From assembly GCF_008693385.1 (NCBI RefSeq), contig NZ_CP044066.1, positions 185,233 to 249,232 of the forward strand: 64,000 nucleotides of DNA, in the 5' to 3' direction. The notes under the pieces are model-generated. The model made no database searches. It had not been told where the DNA came from and saw only the letters and a program-made list of their open reading frames with translations. This document shows positions 41,738-48,931 of the stretch, in pieces; position 1 is the first letter of the stretch; each line of letters opens with the position of its first letter. Source of the DNA: Cupriavidus pauculus. GTDB lineage: Bacteria > Pseudomonadota > Gammaproteobacteria > Burkholderiales > Burkholderiaceae. The translations under genes were made by a program, and so were the position numbers.

Positions 41738-43011
41738 TGCACACTCGCCGCACGCTCGTAGAAGCGCACTTCTGGAAGACGATCCACACGCACGATGTTG
41801 CCGTCGGCGATGACGGTCAGATGGTCAGAGACGCCGTTGAATTTGAAGTAGCGATCCTTCTGCTCCCCACCGCCCTGATGGTTGTCGCCGAACACCGAAA
41901 TGCTCGCCATCGATTTGGCGAAGCTCAGGTAGGTGTTGCCGTCCTTCTCGAACACGCGCTCAAGACCAGCGTCGTTCTCGCGCGGGAACAGGAAGCTGAT
42001 ACCGGGCACGCGTGCGACCTCCACCCGCTTGCCGGCGGCCGCGACGGTGAAGTGGTCGACGGTGGGGAACGAGAGGACCTTCTCGGTGTCGTCCCATTTC
42101 GTGCGCAGCTTGTCGCCTGCGGCATCGCGCAGCTCCAGGCCGCTCGGCTCCGCGTCGAAGCGCATCTCGATGCGCCCATTCTTCGCGTCACGAATCGCCA
42201 GCGCGTTGAAAGCGGATGCGAGCGTAGGGCCTTCCGGCAACGGCGTGCCACCGCCGCCAGCGGCAGCCGCCGGCGCTGATGTGGCGCTCTTTGCGACATC
42301 TGACACAACGTCAGTCGCGGGCGCGCTGGTGCGCAGCATCCCGCCGGGCGCCGGAAGCTTCTCCGTCTCCACAGCGAACGCCTTGGGGGGCGTGGCGCGC
42401 AGGGAGATACTGCGGCGCCCGAAGTCGACCTCCGCATAGAGATTGCGTTGCTCGAGGACGCGCGCGAGGGCCTGCAGCCAGTTCTCGCCACTGCGCGCGT
42501 CGAGCGATACATCGTCCGTAAGCGAAATGTCCTTCTGCGCCGTGCCGCTCCATCCCGCCGGGGCTATCGACTTCACCATCTGCGCGAGGGGCAACGAAGA
42601 ACGGCCCGCGCGCACAACGGGAAGGTCCGTGAAGCTGCCGATGAGCGCCAGACGGCCGGAGATCGCAGCCAGACTGCGCGGCAGATCTCCGCTCGGGTTC
42701 GCCGGCTCGGACGTGAAGCTGTTCGCACGCTTCCAGCGTGCAACCACCATCTGACCGTTCACCGAGTACCGCACCACGTCCGGCACGCCATCGATGACCC
42801 AGTACGGACCATTCTGGATCGCGCCGTCAGCATCGATCTTCTGGCCAAACCGCGGCTGGATGTAGGTGGCGACGCCGTCGTTGAAGACCATCGCCGGACG
42901 CTCGGACGCCCGTGCGACCACCTGATAGTCGAAGTCCAGCGGATCGGTATCGGCCGCAATAGCGGGAAACGCCATCAGCGCCAGAGCAGAGAAGATGAGC
43001 GGCCGGATCAT
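41734..43011 (-). CDS. VirB9-like/TcpQ-like hybrid envelope protein
   Basis: A 425-residue protein with a signal peptide (MIRPLIFSALALMAFPAIAA). Residues 25-95 resemble the CagX/VirB9 beta domain (MVFNDGVATYIQPRFGQ, then WVIDGVPDVVRYSVNG). Residues about 135-215 resemble TcpQ (PLAQMVKSIAPAGWSG, LQALARVLEQRNLYAEVDFG). Residues about 330-425 repeat a VirB9-like pattern (RVFEKDGNTYLSFAKS, DHLTVIADGNIVRVDRL). It could bridge the T4SS core and the pilus secretin. A separate VirB9 is also present at 45045-45968. Confidence 0.65.
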   Translation of the reverse strand: MIRPLIFSALALMAFPAIAADTDPLDFDYQVVARASERPAMVFNDGVATYIQPRFGQKIDADGAIQNGPYWVIDGVPDVVRYSVNGQMVVARWKRANSFTSEPANPSGDLPRSLAAISGRLALIGSFTDLPVVRAGRSSLPLAQMVKSIAPAGWSGTAQKDISLTDDVSLDARSGENWLQALARVLEQRNLYAEVDFGRRSISLRATPPKAFAVETEKLPAPGGMLRTSAPATDVVSDVAKSATSAPAAAAGGGGTPLPEGPTLASAFNALAIRDAKNGRIEMRFDAEPSGLELRDAAGDKLRTKWDDTEKVLSFPTVDHFTVAAAGKRVEVARVPGISFLFPRENDAGLERVFEKDGNTYLSFAKSMASISVFGDNHQGGGEQKDRYFKFNGVSDHLTVIADGNIVRVDRLPEVRFYERAASVQ

Positions 43012-43814
43012 TGGAATTGCGCCACGTGTTTCATGAATCGGGAGAAGTACGGACCACCGCGCTCAGGATTCGCGCTGTGGTACCAGGCCACGGCCTTCAT
43101 GGGTGAGCCGCTGCGCTGGAGGTTCTCGGCAAGGATGTCCTCCGCGACGCGGATGTTGGTGGCGGGTGCCAGCGCCTCCCACGGCGAGGCAAAGCGCCTG
43201 CCGTGGTAGCACCAGTTCACCTGCATGAGGCCGACATCGAAGTCGCAACGGTCACTGGCTAGCAGGCGGTTGATGGCCGCATAGGCTTCCTCGCGCGAGG
43301 CGAAGAACATGCCCCGCCCCGCGACGTTGAGCGTCCACGGCCAGGGGCGGCCGCGATACGACGACTCGTTCATCGCGATGCCCGCCGTGATCTTGGGATC
43401 GACCCGATGGCCCATCTGCGCGAAGGGCTCGGTCTTGGGTGCGCATGCCCAGCCACCGCGGCGCTCGGCAATAGCTTCCTGTGCGGCGTCGTTCAGGACA
43501 GCAGGCCGTAGCCAGCCTTCCCGCGCGAACAGGCGCGCGATAGGCACCGACTTGCCGCCAAGCGTCACCACTGAACCTTCATCGGCGCCAGGTTCGATCT
43601 GAGCGTTCAGCAGCCGGGCCGACCATCCGAGGAATGCATCGAGGCCGCAGAACAGGACGGGCTTGCCTTCCAACGTATGCACGCGTGCCTGACCATCGGC
43701 CCGCACAACGATCGCGTTCGGGCTGACAACCGCCTCAATAATTGCAGCGTGGGCAACGATCGACGCGAACGATGCCACGACGCCGCATACGATGTTCGTC
43801 ACGCGCCTATTCAC
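43008..43814 (-). CDS. Lytic transglycosylase-like protein
   Basis: A 268-residue protein with a GTG start at 43814 that overlaps the VirB10 stop. A signal peptide follows (IVCGVVASFASIVAHA). The C-terminal SLT-like part has KITAGIAMNESSYRG (Glu in MNES as the catalytic candidate), VGLMQVNWCYHG and AVAWYHSANP. Residues 30-110 form a separate unrecognised domain. It is the larger of two such enzymes in the operon and overlaps the VirB9/TcpQ hybrid start. Confidence 0.78.
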   Translation of the reverse strand: MNRRVTNIVCGVVASFASIVAHAAIIEAVVSPNAIVVRADGQARVHTLEGKPVLFCGLDAFLGWSARLLNAQIEPGADEGSVVTLGGKSVPIARLFAREGWLRPAVLNDAAQEAIAERRGGWACAPKTEPFAQMGHRVDPKITAGIAMNESSYRGRPWPWTLNVAGRGMFFASREEAYAAINRLLASDRCDFDVGLMQVNWCYHGRRFASPWEALAPATNIRVAEDILAENLQRSGSPMKAVAWYHSANPERGGPYFSRFMKHVAQFQ

Positions 43815-45045
43815 GATACGGCTCCAGCACGATGTCGTGCTTAACCTGCACGACCATCTTCTGTCCCGGCTCGGTCGTGATCGTCGGGCGGATGTTCTGG
43901 TTGCGATTGAGGATCGTCTGCGCGGTCTGGGTCGCAACCTGTCCCGCAGCGTTGCCATAGGTCGTCAGGCCATTCGGGCCCACCGTCGTCGCCGTGTTGC
44001 CGTTGTTGAACCGCTGCTCGAGCAGGCCAATCACGAGCGCGCCGCCGAAGATTTTCCAGAAGTGGTTGTTGACGTCCCCGGAGTTGCCCGCAGTGCCGTC
44101 CGGATCGGCACCCTGCATGCCCATCAGCGGTACCGTCTTGCCGTTTGGCAGCTGCATGCGCACGAATGCGGTCAGGATGCGCTCCTGCCCCACAGCGATA
44201 TCGGCGCTGTACATGCCGACGAGCGTCGTGCCGGCCGGGATGATTCGACACGTTCCTTTCACGGTGTCGTAGACGTCTTGGGAGACCGTCGCACGGAACT
44301 CACCCGGCTTGTCGGAGTTGAGGCCCCCAGCAAAGTTCGCGGGGATGATGAAGCCACGGCTCAGCGTGCAGCGCGGCAGCTTGCCGTCGAAGCCGGTGCG
44401 CAGCGTCGAGGCCGTTCCCGCGTCGCGAAGGAATTGCTTGTCAGCGGATACGGGCTGTGCGGCACTATCCGGCCCCTGCCCCGCAGTGGCCGCGCTCGCG
44501 CGTGCCGCGGCGGCCTGTTGCAAGGCCCGCATTGCGGCGGGATCGGTGACATCGGCGACAGCCGGAGCGTTGCTTCGCTCAATCTGGCTCTTGCGCACCC
44601 CGCTCTTGTAGATCGGCGCCGTGAAAATCGTGTCCTGCTCGTTCTTCTTCGCGTCCGGCGCGGCGGCGCCCGCACGGCCGCCAGCAACGAAATCATTCGC
44701 CGTCAGCACGGGCGTCCTTGGCGCATCAGCCGGCAACGCGACCTTGCGCTGACGCTCTGCTTCCTGCCTTGCCTTCTCCGCCTGATCGCGAATGGTCTGC
44801 TCGAGGTTCTGCGCACCCTCCGAAGAGCCGGTGCGGGCGCGGATCTGCTCAGCGCGCTCCTTCTCGACCTGCTCGTCGCGCTGCACTTCGTTGAGAGACT
44901 GGAAGTAGTATCCGAGCGCGCCCACAAGAACGGCCGCGATGCTGCCCAGCGCGATCACGATATTGCGCGGTAGCTTTCCCTTCACCGTGCGCTGCTGCGC
45001 ATCGGTGACGTCGGTCACGTTGGGGTCGTGCTTGTTGCCGCGCAT
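43807..45045 (-). CDS. virB10: VirB10-like T4SS core protein
   Basis: A 412-residue protein with one N-terminal membrane span (NIVIALGSIAAVLVGALGYYF), a Lys/Glu/Gln-rich periplasmic coil, and a C-terminal VirB10/TrbI domain (SRGFIIPANFAGGL, CRIIPAGTTLVGMY, GGALVIGLLEQRFNNGN). VirB10 spans from the inner to the outer membrane and gates the channel. It starts where the VirB9 gene ends and is overlapped by the transglycosylase start. Confidence 0.92.
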   Translation of the reverse strand: MRGNKHDPNVTDVTDAQQRTVKGKLPRNIVIALGSIAAVLVGALGYYFQSLNEVQRDEQVEKERAEQIRARTGSSEGAQNLEQTIRDQAEKARQEAERQRKVALPADAPRTPVLTANDFVAGGRAGAAAPDAKKNEQDTIFTAPIYKSGVRKSQIERSNAPAVADVTDPAAMRALQQAAAARASAATAGQGPDSAAQPVSADKQFLRDAGTASTLRTGFDGKLPRCTLSRGFIIPANFAGGLNSDKPGEFRATVSQDVYDTVKGTCRIIPAGTTLVGMYSADIAVGQERILTAFVRMQLPNGKTVPLMGMQGADPDGTAGNSGDVNNHFWKIFGGALVIGLLEQRFNNGNTATTVGPNGLTTYGNAAGQVATQTAQTILNRNQNIRPTITTEPGQKMVVQVKHDIVLEPYRE

Positions 45046-45968
45046 CAGAAGAGCCCCAGGATGCGGCCACGGCCGCGCTCCACGCGTACTTCCTCGCGGC
45101 CCGAACGCAGGACCACGGTGTCCGCGAGGCGCTGCACGACGAGGTAGCCGCCTCGGCGCAGCGCGTTGACCACGACGTAGTCACTCCCGTCCTTGACCAG
45201 CGCCACCGGCCAGTTTTGCGAGGCCCCCGCGGGCAGGCGCAGCCACAGCGCCTTGCCATCATCGAATGCCGTCTCCGGCTTGAAATCGGCGCTGCCAGAA
45301 ATCGAGTACTCGAAGTTGAGCTTCTCCGGCGAGACGCCGATCGCCTCGGCATTCCGCTCGTCGGCCACGTCGCCAGCGCGGGCCTCACCCGCGTCCGCCT
45401 TCGCGTCGTTGCGCGCCTTGACCTTTGCCGCTACCGAGGTCGGAATACGGAACCGCACCTTCTGATAAAAGATGCCGCCCAGCGGCGACGACACGAGTGT
45501 GAACTCGTAGCTGCGCTTGTTCGTGTTCACCGACAGTGTGTTCACGAGGCCTGCCGCCTGCGGCTTCACGTAGAGGTGATTGACGCCGTCGGTCTCGTAG
45601 TCCCAGCGAACGCTTTCGCCCCACGCGGGCTCGCCGACAATCTGCTCGTCGTCGGGGAACTCGATGGTTGTCATCTTCAGCGGCGCGCTCAGCACGCGGA
45701 AGATCTGATCGCGGCTGTAGGTAAAGACGACAAGCCGCGAATCGCCGGGCAACGCCACCGGATCAACGCCGCCGTTGAACGGATTCGCCGGGTTCATGGC
45801 GTCGCTCATATCGCCCACGCTCAGGCCGCCCAGGCCTGCGCCAGCGCGGCCGGGAAGCTTGTCGGCGGCGTGGCCGTCGGGGACAGAGAGCGCGAACGCC
45901 AGCACGGCGGCAATGGCGTAGGGGAGAATCCGGGAGGATTTGGCTTCCATGGCTTCTGAGCGCGGCAT
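45045..45968 (-). CDS. virB9: VirB9/TrbG-like T4SS core protein
   Basis: A 307-residue protein; the start at 45968 overlaps the VirB8 stop (TAATG), with 45950 as an alternative. The signal peptide AIAAVLAFALSVPDGHA is followed by RLVVFTYSRDQIFRVLSAPL, NHLYVKPQAAGLVNTL and YEFTLVSSP, then a C-terminal FDDGKALWLRLP, YVVVNALRRGGYLVVQRL block, as in VirB9. It forms the outer-membrane ring with VirB10. Confidence 0.92.
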   Translation of the reverse strand: MPRSEAMEAKSSRILPYAIAAVLAFALSVPDGHAADKLPGRAGAGLGGLSVGDMSDAMNPANPFNGGVDPVALPGDSRLVVFTYSRDQIFRVLSAPLKMTTIEFPDDEQIVGEPAWGESVRWDYETDGVNHLYVKPQAAGLVNTLSVNTNKRSYEFTLVSSPLGGIFYQKVRFRIPTSVAAKVKARNDAKADAGEARAGDVADERNAEAIGVSPEKLNFEYSISGSADFKPETAFDDGKALWLRLPAGASQNWPVALVKDGSDYVVVNALRRGGYLVVQRLADTVVLRSGREEVRVERGRGRILGLF

Positions 45969-46675
45969 TACGCCTGCGACTTTTGGATGCTGAAGAAAAC
46001 GGGATAGATGCCGAACGGATTCGTGCCGAGCACGGCATCGCTGGTCGGCGGCTTGACCTGATAGCGGAACGTAATGGCGTAGCGCTGCCTGCGCGGCTTG
46101 TAGCCGTCCTCGCTGGTGGAGGTCACGAACTCCACGGCGACCGTGCTGTCCGGCAGGACGGCGATGTTCAGAATCTTCGGCTCGCGCACAAGCGTGGGCG
46201 AGGTGATGACCTGACGGATCGGCTGATCGTCGTCCACCCATTCCTGAAACTGCTGGCGGCCTGACCCGACCATTTGCTCGCGCACGGAGCGCAGGTTCTG
46301 CGCAATGCGGGAGCGCTCGACGTCCGTGCTCAGGATCGGCTCGATCGTGAACCAGCGCGTGACCAGATCCTTGAACGCCCACTTCAGGGCGAGATCGTCT
46401 GGACGGTAGTCGGTCAACTCGCGCACGAACGGCTTGCCCGTGGCGTCGGCGGATACCCCAACCGTCTTCACCACCGATGGCGGCGACTCGCGCGTCATGA
46501 TCGCCGCGAATGCAATGAACCCGATCCCAAGCGTTGCGATCTTCCAGTGATTGCGCTCGACGGCCAGTCGCGTCGTGCGATCAAAGATGACCTGCTCGGG
46601 GTTCTCGTCGGCGTACATCCCCGGCGCGACGCTCAGAGGTTTGGCCTTGTCGGATTTCTTGGTGAACAGACGCAT
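45968..46675 (-). CDS. virB8: VirB8/TrbF-like T4SS core protein
   Basis: A 235-residue protein with one membrane span (HWKIATLGIGFIAFAAIM, about 43-60) and a periplasmic VirB8/TrbF domain (ALKWAFKDLVTRWFTIEPIL, QVITSPTLVREPKI, RQRYAITFRYQVKPP). It is the assembly hub of the T4SS and the first gene of the long minus-strand operon. The divergent region 46676-47186 holds its promoter and repeat boxes. Confidence 0.92.
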   Translation of the reverse strand: MRLFTKKSDKAKPLSVAPGMYADENPEQVIFDRTTRLAVERNHWKIATLGIGFIAFAAIMTRESPPSVVKTVGVSADATGKPFVRELTDYRPDDLALKWAFKDLVTRWFTIEPILSTDVERSRIAQNLRSVREQMVGSGRQQFQEWVDDDQPIRQVITSPTLVREPKILNIAVLPDSTVAVEFVTSTSEDGYKPRRQRYAITFRYQVKPPTSDAVLGTNPFGIYPVFFSIQKSQA

Positions 46676-46730
46676 GCGGCTTTCCTGTTGGATGCCGCTA
46701 ATTGGAACAGCTAACCACGCGTCGTAGAGG

Positions 46731-46765
46731 GCGAAAAGCTATGCGATTTTGCGGAGCTTTTTGCG
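46731..46765 (+). promoter_or_regulatory. GAAAGCT-family operator box, copy 2
   Basis: AAAAGCT and AGCTTTT arms separated by 14 bases (centre ATGCGATTTTGCGG). Its reverse complement matches the box at 47116-47150 at about 29 of 35 positions. It lies 56-90 bases upstream of VirB8. Confidence 0.65.
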
Positions 46766-46872
46766 ATTCTTGCTTCGCCTCGCTGCACTCGATGAGCGCG
46801 GGTCACGGAGTCGAACCGCCTATCGACGAAGCATGAAGCCGCTAGAGAAGGCTCCTTTGTTACATCTCAATC

Positions 46873-46907
46873 CAGAAAGCTCACCAATTTATGTCGTGTT
46901 TCTGCGG
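46873..46907 (-). promoter_or_regulatory. GAAAGCT-family operator box, copy 3
   Basis: Left arm GAAAGCTCACCAA is identical to the copy at 26621-26655; the right part is more diverged (TTTCTGCGG). As at 26655 it runs directly into a palindrome copy. Confidence 0.55.
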
Positions 46908-46935
46908 AAATAGGTCGAGCATGCTCGAACTTTCC
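46906..46935. promoter_or_regulatory. 30-bp palindromic site, copy 3
   Basis: Identical over 30 bases to 18587-18616, with core TCGAGCATGCTCGA. It lies in the centre of the divergent T4SS control region. Confidence 0.7.
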
Positions 46936-47115
46936 AGGCTAAACGTCACATTTATTGGTGGCCCGCTTGCTGTGCGCACTGATCAAAGAGAAGGAAGACC
47001 GAGCAGAACGAGTTCGCTCGTTTGCTCTCGATCGCGGGCGGCCATTGCAGACGCTCTGGCATGGTGTCTCATCGTGGCATCAAATCCGCGCATACGCCCG
47101 TCGTAGCCGATAAAC

Positions 47116-47150
47116 CGAGAAAGCTCCTCAAAATCGCATAGCTTTCCGGA
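47116..47150 (-). promoter_or_regulatory. GAAAGCT-family operator box, copy 4
   Basis: GAAAGCT/AGCTTTC arms with 14-base spacer, inverted relative to copy 2. It ends 36 bases before the VirB11 start, a position suited to control of that promoter. Confidence 0.65.
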
Positions 47151-47186
47151 CTCCACGCGAGCCCGCGGCCGCCAACAATAGCGGGC

Positions 47187-48236
47187 ATGGATTCCTCTGC
47201 CAATCACCCGCTCCTGCAGCTCAGTCAACTCGAAGAGAGTGCCGTCGGCATGTTCTTCGAATCGCTGGCGCCCATCCGTGAGCACATGACCGCGCCGGAC
47301 GTGGCCGAAGTCATGATCAATCGCCACGACAACGTATGGGTAGAGCGGCGTGGCGTCATGACTCGGCTGGAAGTCAGCATCGAGCCCGCAAAACTCGAAG
47401 GTGCCATCCGATCGCTTGCCTCCTCGGTACAGAAATCCGCGGTGCGCGGCACGTCGCAGGGAATTATCAACGCTGGCCACAAGGGTCTGCGTATCGCCGC
47501 AGTCATGGCGCCCACCGCCATCGGCGGCCATGCGCTGAGCATTCGCCGGCATCAGGAACGCAATCTGTCCCTCAAGGACTACGTCGCGGCCGGCGCCTTC
47601 TCTGCCAGGCACGCCCGGCAGGTCGATACCGATCGTCCCATCTTCTCCGGACCGGTCGAGGACGAGTCCCTGATGGAGGCGCTGTCGCAGCTCGTGAGAC
47701 AGCGCAAGAACATTCTCGTCGCAGGCGGCACGTCGTCCGGCAAGACCACCTTCCTGAACGCACTGGTCGAGGTGATTCCAGGCGAGGAGCGCGTGCTGAC
47801 GATCGAAGACACACAGGAACTGAAGCCGCGCGTCCCCAATCTCGTCCGCCTGCTGTCAAACACCGACAAGGGGGTCAGCACCCAGCAACTCGTGGCACTG
47901 TCGCTGCGCTTTCGCCCCGATCGCATCCTCGTCGGCGAGGTACGGGGCGGCGAAGCGTACGACATGCTCCAGGCCTTCAACACCGGTCATGACGGCGGCA
48001 TGGGATCGCTTCACGCACCCAATGCGCGCGCCGCCCTCTCCCGCCTCGAGAGCATGGCCCTTCTCGGGATTCCGCCGGGCTCCGGCTGGAAGGTCGAAGA
48101 CATGCGCAAACTCGTCGCCGACTGCATCCATTACGTCATCCACATGAAGCGCACCGGCGAGATGCGCCATGTCTCCGAAATCATCGAAGTCAAAGGCATC
48201 CGCGGCAACGAATACGTTGTCGAGCGCGTTTTTTAA
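47187..48236 (+). CDS. virB11: VirB11/TrbB-like T4SS ATPase
   Basis: A 349-residue hexameric ATPase: Walker A GGTSSGKTTFLNAL (about 181-194), LTIEDTQEL, LRFRPDRILVGEVRGGEAYD (His-box region) and NTGHDGGMGSLHAPNA. It is of the P-type TrbB subgroup. It powers pilus biogenesis and substrate transfer. First gene of the plus-strand transfer operon, preceded by a GAAAGCT box. Confidence 0.93.
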   Translation: MDSSANHPLLQLSQLEESAVGMFFESLAPIREHMTAPDVAEVMINRHDNVWVERRGVMTRLEVSIEPAKLEGAIRSLASSVQKSAVRGTSQGIINAGHKGLRIAAVMAPTAIGGHALSIRRHQERNLSLKDYVAAGAFSARHARQVDTDRPIFSGPVEDESLMEALSQLVRQRKNILVAGGTSSGKTTFLNALVEVIPGEERVLTIEDTQELKPRVPNLVRLLSNTDKGVSTQQLVALSLRFRPDRILVGEVRGGEAYDMLQAFNTGHDGGMGSLHAPNARAALSRLESMALLGIPPGSGWKVEDMRKLVADCIHYVIHMKRTGEMRHVSEIIEVKGIRGNEYVVERVF

Positions 48237-48255
48237 CCAACGGAGTATTTACCGC

Positions 48256-48600
48256 ATGTCTCTTCTGTCCAACGTCCGCGCGTCGGTCGCGCGCAAGCCA
48301 GTGCAGCAGGCGCTCGCGATGACCGGTCTGATGGCCATCGCCGGTTCAGCTGCTGCCGCAGAACTCGCCGCACTTTCGTCGCTCGGCGAATTTATCTGCG
48401 GCATTGCCACCTTCATCAATACGAAGTACCTGTTCGTCGCGGGTCTCATTCTCATCGTGCTGGGCGCGGTCGGTATCGCCAACTCCGAGTCGACCATCAT
48501 GAAGTTCGTCTCCGTGATCTGTATCGGCGTCGGCCTTGCCGCAGCAGCACCGTCGATCATGACGGTCCTCGGCGTCGCGAAGGCCTGCTCGGGCATCTGA
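48256..48600 (+). CDS. virB2: VirB2/TrbC-like pilin
   Basis: A 114-residue protein starting at 48256 after CGGAGTATTTACCGC. A long signal ending AIAGSAAAAE is followed by two membrane spans (FICGIATFINTKYLFVAGLI and MKFVSVICIGVGLAAAAPS), the pattern of conjugative pilins. An earlier in-frame start lies within the VirB11 end and is unlikely. Confidence 0.85.
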   Translation: MSLLSNVRASVARKPVQQALAMTGLMAIAGSAAAAELAALSSLGEFICGIATFINTKYLFVAGLILIVLGAVGIANSESTIMKFVSVICIGVGLAAAAPSIMTVLGVAKACSGI

Positions 48601-48601
48601 C

Positions 48602-48931
48602 ATGCGCAAGCATCACGTCAGCATCGGGCTCTCACGGCCACGCCAGATCGGCGGGGCGGTACGCGGCCTCGCCATCGCCAACGGCACCATCGTCGCGCTA
48701 CTGGTGTACGTGACGTTCCGCAGCGGCTGGAAGATCCCGGTGGCTGTCGTGCTGATGGGCATGGCCTTCCATGCGCTGCTGCGCTGGCTCACCTCGCGCG
48801 ACCCGTGGTGGAACCAGATTCTTAGCGTCTACAACACCTATGGTGACGTGTACGAGTCGCGGCCGTGGCACGGCAAGCTCCACTCGCTGTTCCGTCGCCC
48901 CTACGGCTTTGACAGCGACCTGCCATGCTGA
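48602..48931 (+). CDS. virB3: VirB3/TrbD-like protein
   Basis: A 109-residue protein beginning MRKHHVSIGLSRPRQIGG, with two spans (LAIANGTIVALLVYVTF, VAVVLMGMAFHALLRWL) and DPWWNQILSVY. It is the short inner-membrane VirB3 that works with VirB4. One base after virB2; overlaps virB4. Confidence 0.88.
   Translation: MRKHHVSIGLSRPRQIGGAVRGLAIANGTIVALLVYVTFRSGWKIPVAVVLMGMAFHALLRWLTSRDPWWNQILSVYNTYGDVYESRPWHGKLHSLFRRPYGFDSDLPC

Larger units (their letters stand above)
46676..47186. promoter_or_regulatory. Divergent T4SS regulatory region
   Basis: About 510 bases between the VirB8 start (minus) and the VirB11 start (plus). It holds three GAAAGCT-family boxes (46731-46765, 46873-46907, 47116-47150, the first and last in opposite orientation) and a 30-bp palindrome (46906-46935). 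No gene is supported. Promoters for both transfer operons must lie here. Confidence 0.75.
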
